Source of the DNA: JALGWA01 sp964604955
Lineage (GTDB): Bacteria; Arandabacterota; Arandabacteria; Arandabacterales; JALGWA01
DNA: 7,055 nt
NCBI GenBank assembly: GCA_964604955.1
Contig: CAZSBE010000131.1
Coordinates: forward strand, 1-7,055
Direction: 5' to 3'
Shown here: piece after piece, positions 4,992 to 7,055 of the stretch
Layout: the number at the start of each line of letters is the position of its first letter
How positions within the stretch are numbered: the stretch's first letter is position 1
Made by a program: the position numbers and the translations under genes
Notes under the pieces: model-generated
Seen by the model: only the letters and a program-made list of their open reading frames with translations
Told to the model about the DNA's origin: nothing
Databases searched by the model: none

Positions 4992-6464
4992 ATGAGAGAG
5001 ATACTGCTTATTGCGGCCCTTGTGGTCATTATGGCGGGCGTCGCCTCAGCCGAGCTTGACACTGTCTGGGTGAACACATACGGAGGCGCCGCCTCTGACG
5101 GGTTCAGGGACGCCATTGCCACAAGCGACGGCGGATTCGTGGCCGTCGGGTACACTTACTCATTCGGCGCGGGCGACGTGGACGTCTTCGCGGTCAAGAC
5201 CGATGCATACGGTGACACGGTCTGGACGCGCACATTCGGCGGCCCGGGCCCGGATTACGCTCACGGCGTGTGCGAGAGCGGGGGCGATTACATCATAGTC
5301 GGATATACCATGTCCTTCGGCCGGGGAAGGGAGGACGTCTATCTCATAAGGCTGGACGCCGGCGGCGATACGGTTTGGACGAGGACCTACGGTGGAACCG
5401 AACTCGACGAGGGCAGGGCCGTGTGCCTTACGAGTGACGGCTACATCCTGGTCGCCGGCCAGACCCGCTCTTACGGTGCCGGCGAGAGCGACGTGTATTT
5501 GCTCAAGATCGACGCCGCCGGGGATACGGTCTGGACACGAGCCTTCGGGGGCGCCGGAGAGGACTGGGCCGAGAGCGTCTGCGAGCTGGCGGACGGCGCC
5601 TACGGGCTGAGCGGCACCACGGGCACAATGATCACCACGCATCAGGCATATGCACTCAAGGTCGACCAGGCGGGCGGCCTGGCCTGGGACTACGGTTTCG
5701 GCTCCGCAGACCCGTATCGCGAGAACTACGGAACGCGCGGGGCGGCGATGGCCGATTCCGGCATGGTTGCCGCGGGCTGGCGCACCGACCAGGACCACCT
5801 CGACCCCTGCCAGGCGACTTTCCTCAGGCTCTATTCCTCCGGCCTCAGCCAGTCGTACCGCAGGTATGTCTACCCCTTCGTCGAGTACGGGAACATGGTA
5901 GTAGCGACGTCGGACAGCGGGTTCCTCATTTGCGGGGCGGCAAAGGACATGGGGAACCAGAGGAATGACCTCTTCCTCATGAAGCGCGTGGAGGGCATGG
6001 GCTGGGTGTGGGACCAGACCATAGGCGGCCCGGGCTCCGACTGGGGGTGTTCGGTCATGGAAACAGATCCGGGCTACTATATCATATCCGGCTACACCGA
6101 GTCCTCGGGAAACGGCGGCTTCGACGGCTGGCTACTCATGATGAAGGACCGGCAGGCGGCCGTGCCGTCGCTGCCGGAGGCCGCGGGCGGGTTTTACATG
6201 GCCGCGCCGAGCCCCAATCCTTTCAGGCCGGCGGCGACGCTGAGGTTCGCGATAGCAAGCAGGGTGCATGTCGAGCTCGCCGTGTATGACATAACGGGCC
6301 GTCGGGTCGCCCTGCTGGCGGCCGGGGTGATGGAGCCGGGCGAACATACGGTGACCTGGCACGGGAACGGCAATGACGGGGCGGAGGTGGCCCCGGGGGT
6401 CTATCTCGCGCGCCTGGAGGCAGGAAGTTCCGTGGCGGCGAGAAAGCTCGTGCGGCTGAGATAG
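4992..6464 (+). CDS. Secreted seven-repeat beta-propeller protein with FlgD-like C-terminal (type IX-style) domain (490 aa)
   Basis: Residues 1-20 are a signal peptide (hydrophobic core, VASA before E21). Residues 21-385 contain about seven repeats of roughly 51-52 residues with the pattern DTVW-x-R-T-F/Y-G-G, then a G-G-x-x-x-V-G-Y-T strand, then a GxGxxDVYLxKxD turn. Repeat-marking Trp residues fall at 26, 78, 129, 181, 232 and 340, with a degenerate sixth unit near 289. Seven units suit a closed seven-bladed propeller. Repeats 2-4 are nearly identical in the DTVWTR block, also at DNA level (5214, 5367, 5523), which suggests recent duplication. After a short linker, about 400-490 is a FlgD-Ig-like domain: PSPNPFRPAATLRF, VYDITGRRVALL, WHGNGNDG, GVYLARLEAG and a final KLVRLR. 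Such endings mark secreted proteins in FCB-type bacteria and often act as type IX sorting signals. The start is ATG 4992 with AGAGG about 7 bases upstream. It probably acts outside the cell as a binding scaffold; no catalytic residues are recognised. Confidence 0.85.
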   Translation: MREILLIAALVVIMAGVASAELDTVWVNTYGGAASDGFRDAIATSDGGFVAVGYTYSFGAGDVDVFAVKTDAYGDTVWTRTFGGPGPDYAHGVCESGGDYIIVGYTMSFGRGREDVYLIRLDAGGDTVWTRTYGGTELDEGRAVCLTSDGYILVAGQTRSYGAGESDVYLLKIDAAGDTVWTRAFGGAGEDWAESVCELADGAYGLSGTTGTMITTHQAYALKVDQAGGLAWDYGFGSADPYRENYGTRGAAMADSGMVAAGWRTDQDHLDPCQATFLRLYSSGLSQSYRRYVYPFVEYGNMVVATSDSGFLICGAAKDMGNQRNDLFLMKRVEGMGWVWDQTIGGPGSDWGCSVMETDPGYYIISGYTESSGNGGFDGWLLMMKDRQAAVPSLPEAAGGFYMAAPSPNPFRPAATLRFAIASRVHVELAVYDITGRRVALLAAGVMEPGEHTVTWHGNGNDGAEVAPGVYLARLEAGSSVAARKLVRLR

Positions 6465-6480
6465 GGCGGCGCCGACGCGC

Positions 6481-6543
6481 GCGGCACAGCACCGGGTCAG
6501 CAGCCGGAGATGAAGGCATGCCCCGGACCCGGTGGTGTGCCGC
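6481..6543 (+). terminator. Long hairpin after the propeller gene, probable operon terminator
   Basis: Arms 6481-6498 and 6526-6543 are 18 bases each and reverse-complementary except at one position, with a 27-base loop. The outer ends read GCGGCACAGC and the partner GTGTGCCGC. It starts 17 bases after the propeller stop codon and precedes the next promoter by about 27 bases. No T-tract follows (TGTGACTCCGG), so termination may need Rho or the hairpin may mainly protect the 3' end. Confidence 0.55.
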
Positions 6544-6569
6544 TGTGACTCCGGCCGCGCCGGAACCGG

Positions 6570-6598
6570 TTGACACCCTGTGGGAAGAATAGTATACT
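6570..6598 (+). promoter_or_regulatory. Sigma-70-type promoter for the TrmB-family gene
   Basis: A perfect -35 box TTGACA (6570-6575), a 17-base spacer, and TATACT (6593-6598, one mismatch from TATAAT) make the strongest housekeeping promoter in the window. Transcription would start near 6605, giving a leader of about 39 bases to GTG 6644 or 15 bases to ATG 6620. The AT-rich stretch stands out in otherwise GC-rich DNA. Confidence 0.85.
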
Positions 6599-6606
6599 AT
6601 TAATAG
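6588..6606. promoter_or_regulatory. Palindromic operator overlapping the -10 box, likely autoregulatory
   Basis: AATAGTATACTATT (6588-6601) is a 14-base perfect palindrome covering the -10 hexamer, and CTATTAATAG (6597-6606) is a second perfect palindrome overlapping its right end. Related TACTA/TAGT half-sites continue to 6613 (ACTACTAA). A dimeric protein bound here would block RNA polymerase. TrmB-family regulators bind palindromes near promoters, and the next gene encodes one, so autorepression is a reasonable inference. Part of the symmetry comes from the -10 sequence itself. Confidence 0.55.
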
Positions 6607-6643
6607 ACTACTAAACTCCATGGCAGGCGATGCCGGAGGCAGT

Positions 6644-7055
6644 GTGGGAAAGCAAGCGAGCATTCAGGCGCTCGAAGGCCTCGGGTTCACGAGAGTGGAG
6701 GCTGAGGTCTACGTCTATCTGGTTCACCAGTCCCCGGCCACGGGTTACCAGATCGCCAAGGGTATAGACCGCACGCGTGGCGCCACTTACAAGGTGCTGG
6801 CCACGCTGGCGTCCAAGGGGGCGGTGGAGGTTGACAGTCAGAAGGGCAGCCAGTGGCGGGCCGTTCCCCCGGCGGAGTTCTTAAACCAGCTCGAGCGGCG
6901 CTTCCTGAGAGGCAAGAAGCTGGCCAATGACGCCCTCAAGGACGTCGAGCAGCCGGCGCCCGATTACCGCATCTACCAGCTCCAGACGGTGGACCAGGTC
7001 TACGAGCGCGCCCGCAGCATGCTCGCATCCTGTGAGGAATTCGCGCTTGTCGATG
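6644..7055 (+). CDS. TrmB-family transcriptional regulator, N-terminal part (runs off window)
   Basis: The frame is open to the right edge; about 137 residues are visible from GTG 6644. Residues 1-70 form the TrmB winged helix-turn-helix: SIQALEGLGFTRVEAEVYVYL (the L-G-x-T-x-x-E-A-x-V-Y motif), then ATGYQIAKGIDRTRGATYKVL with the recognition helix, then LASKGAVEV and a wing SQKGSQWRAVPP. A helical linker (FLNQLERRFLRGKKLANDAL) follows, then the beginning of the effector part (IYQLQTVDQVYERARSMLASCEEFAL). That resembles the PLD-like regulatory domain that binds sugars in characterised TrmB proteins; its ligand pocket is not visible here. Start choice: GTG 6644 has GGAGG at 6635-6639, with a short 4-base gap. 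ATG 6620 adds 8 residues but has no ribosome binding site. The promoter and palindrome at 6570-6606 suggest autoregulation. Targets are unknown; the adjacent secreted-protein operon is a candidate. Confidence 0.88.
   Translation, partial: MGKQASIQALEGLGFTRVEAEVYVYLVHQSPATGYQIAKGIDRTRGATYKVLATLASKGAVEVDSQKGSQWRAVPPAEFLNQLERRFLRGKKLANDALKDVEQPAPDYRIYQLQTVDQVYERARSMLASCEEFALVD

Noticed and set aside
5160..5798. Minus-strand open frame of 212 codons inside the propeller gene
   Set aside because: It is a mirror of the repeat-encoding + frame; no motif, no ribosome binding site, and the + frame has clear signal peptide and repeats.
6223..6663. Minus-strand open frame across the end of the propeller gene and the TrmB promoter
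   Set aside because: It crosses the terminator hairpin and promoter and overlaps two well-supported genes; the product is Pro/Arg/Ser-rich and low in complexity.

Overview
The window is GC-rich bacterial chromosomal DNA with short intergenic gaps. It has no tRNA, rRNA, CRISPR array or mobile element that I can see. Several traits together suggest a poorly cultured lineage of the FCB/PVC neighbourhood, such as Eisenbacteria, Latescibacteria or Krumholzibacteria-like groups. These traits are a serpin C-terminus, a secreted repeat protein ending in a FlgD-like / type IX-style C-terminal domain, a TrmB-family regulator, and two ECF sigma factors within 4 kb. The lineage is an inference from gene content; no marker gene is present.

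Layout from left to right. (1) Positions 1-123 (+) are the last 40 codons of a serpin that enters from the left. (2) A GC-rich hairpin separates it from a convergent 568-residue minus-strand gene (169-1875). That gene is an ECF sigma factor fused to a long C-terminal region resembling a cysteine-peptidase-fold (C39/BtrH-N-like) domain plus a helical tail. (3) A 345-base gap follows. (4) A small secreted single-domain protein on + (2221-2610) ends at a long hairpin shared with the next, convergent operon. (5) The minus-strand operon (4071 to 2695) encodes an ECF sigma factor, a zinc-finger membrane anti-sigma factor and a YbjQ/UPF0145 protein; the last two overlap by ATGA. (6) A divergent intergenic region (4072-4314) holds G-runs, hairpins and a 19-base perfect dyad. 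(7) The + operon at 4315-6464 encodes a secreted DJ-1/PfpI-like protein, then a secreted seven-repeat beta-propeller protein with a C-terminal FlgD-like domain. (8) A long hairpin follows, then a near-consensus sigma-70 promoter overlapped by a 14-base perfect palindrome. This drives a TrmB-family regulator that runs off the right edge.

How the genes fit together. The sigma/anti-sigma pair is a standard envelope-responsive switch in which the membrane anti-sigma factor holds the sigma factor until signalled. YbjQ is translated with it and may be an accessory part. The first sigma factor has no adjacent anti-sigma gene and carries its own C-terminal domain, which suggests control in cis. Most of the remaining products are predicted to be exported: the serpin probably, the small domain protein, the DJ-1-like protein and the propeller. 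The window therefore reads as a cell-surface/secreted-protein region interspersed with regulators. The best candidates for something undescribed are the sigma factor/C39-like fusion and the pairing of an exported DJ-1-like protein with a propeller protein.
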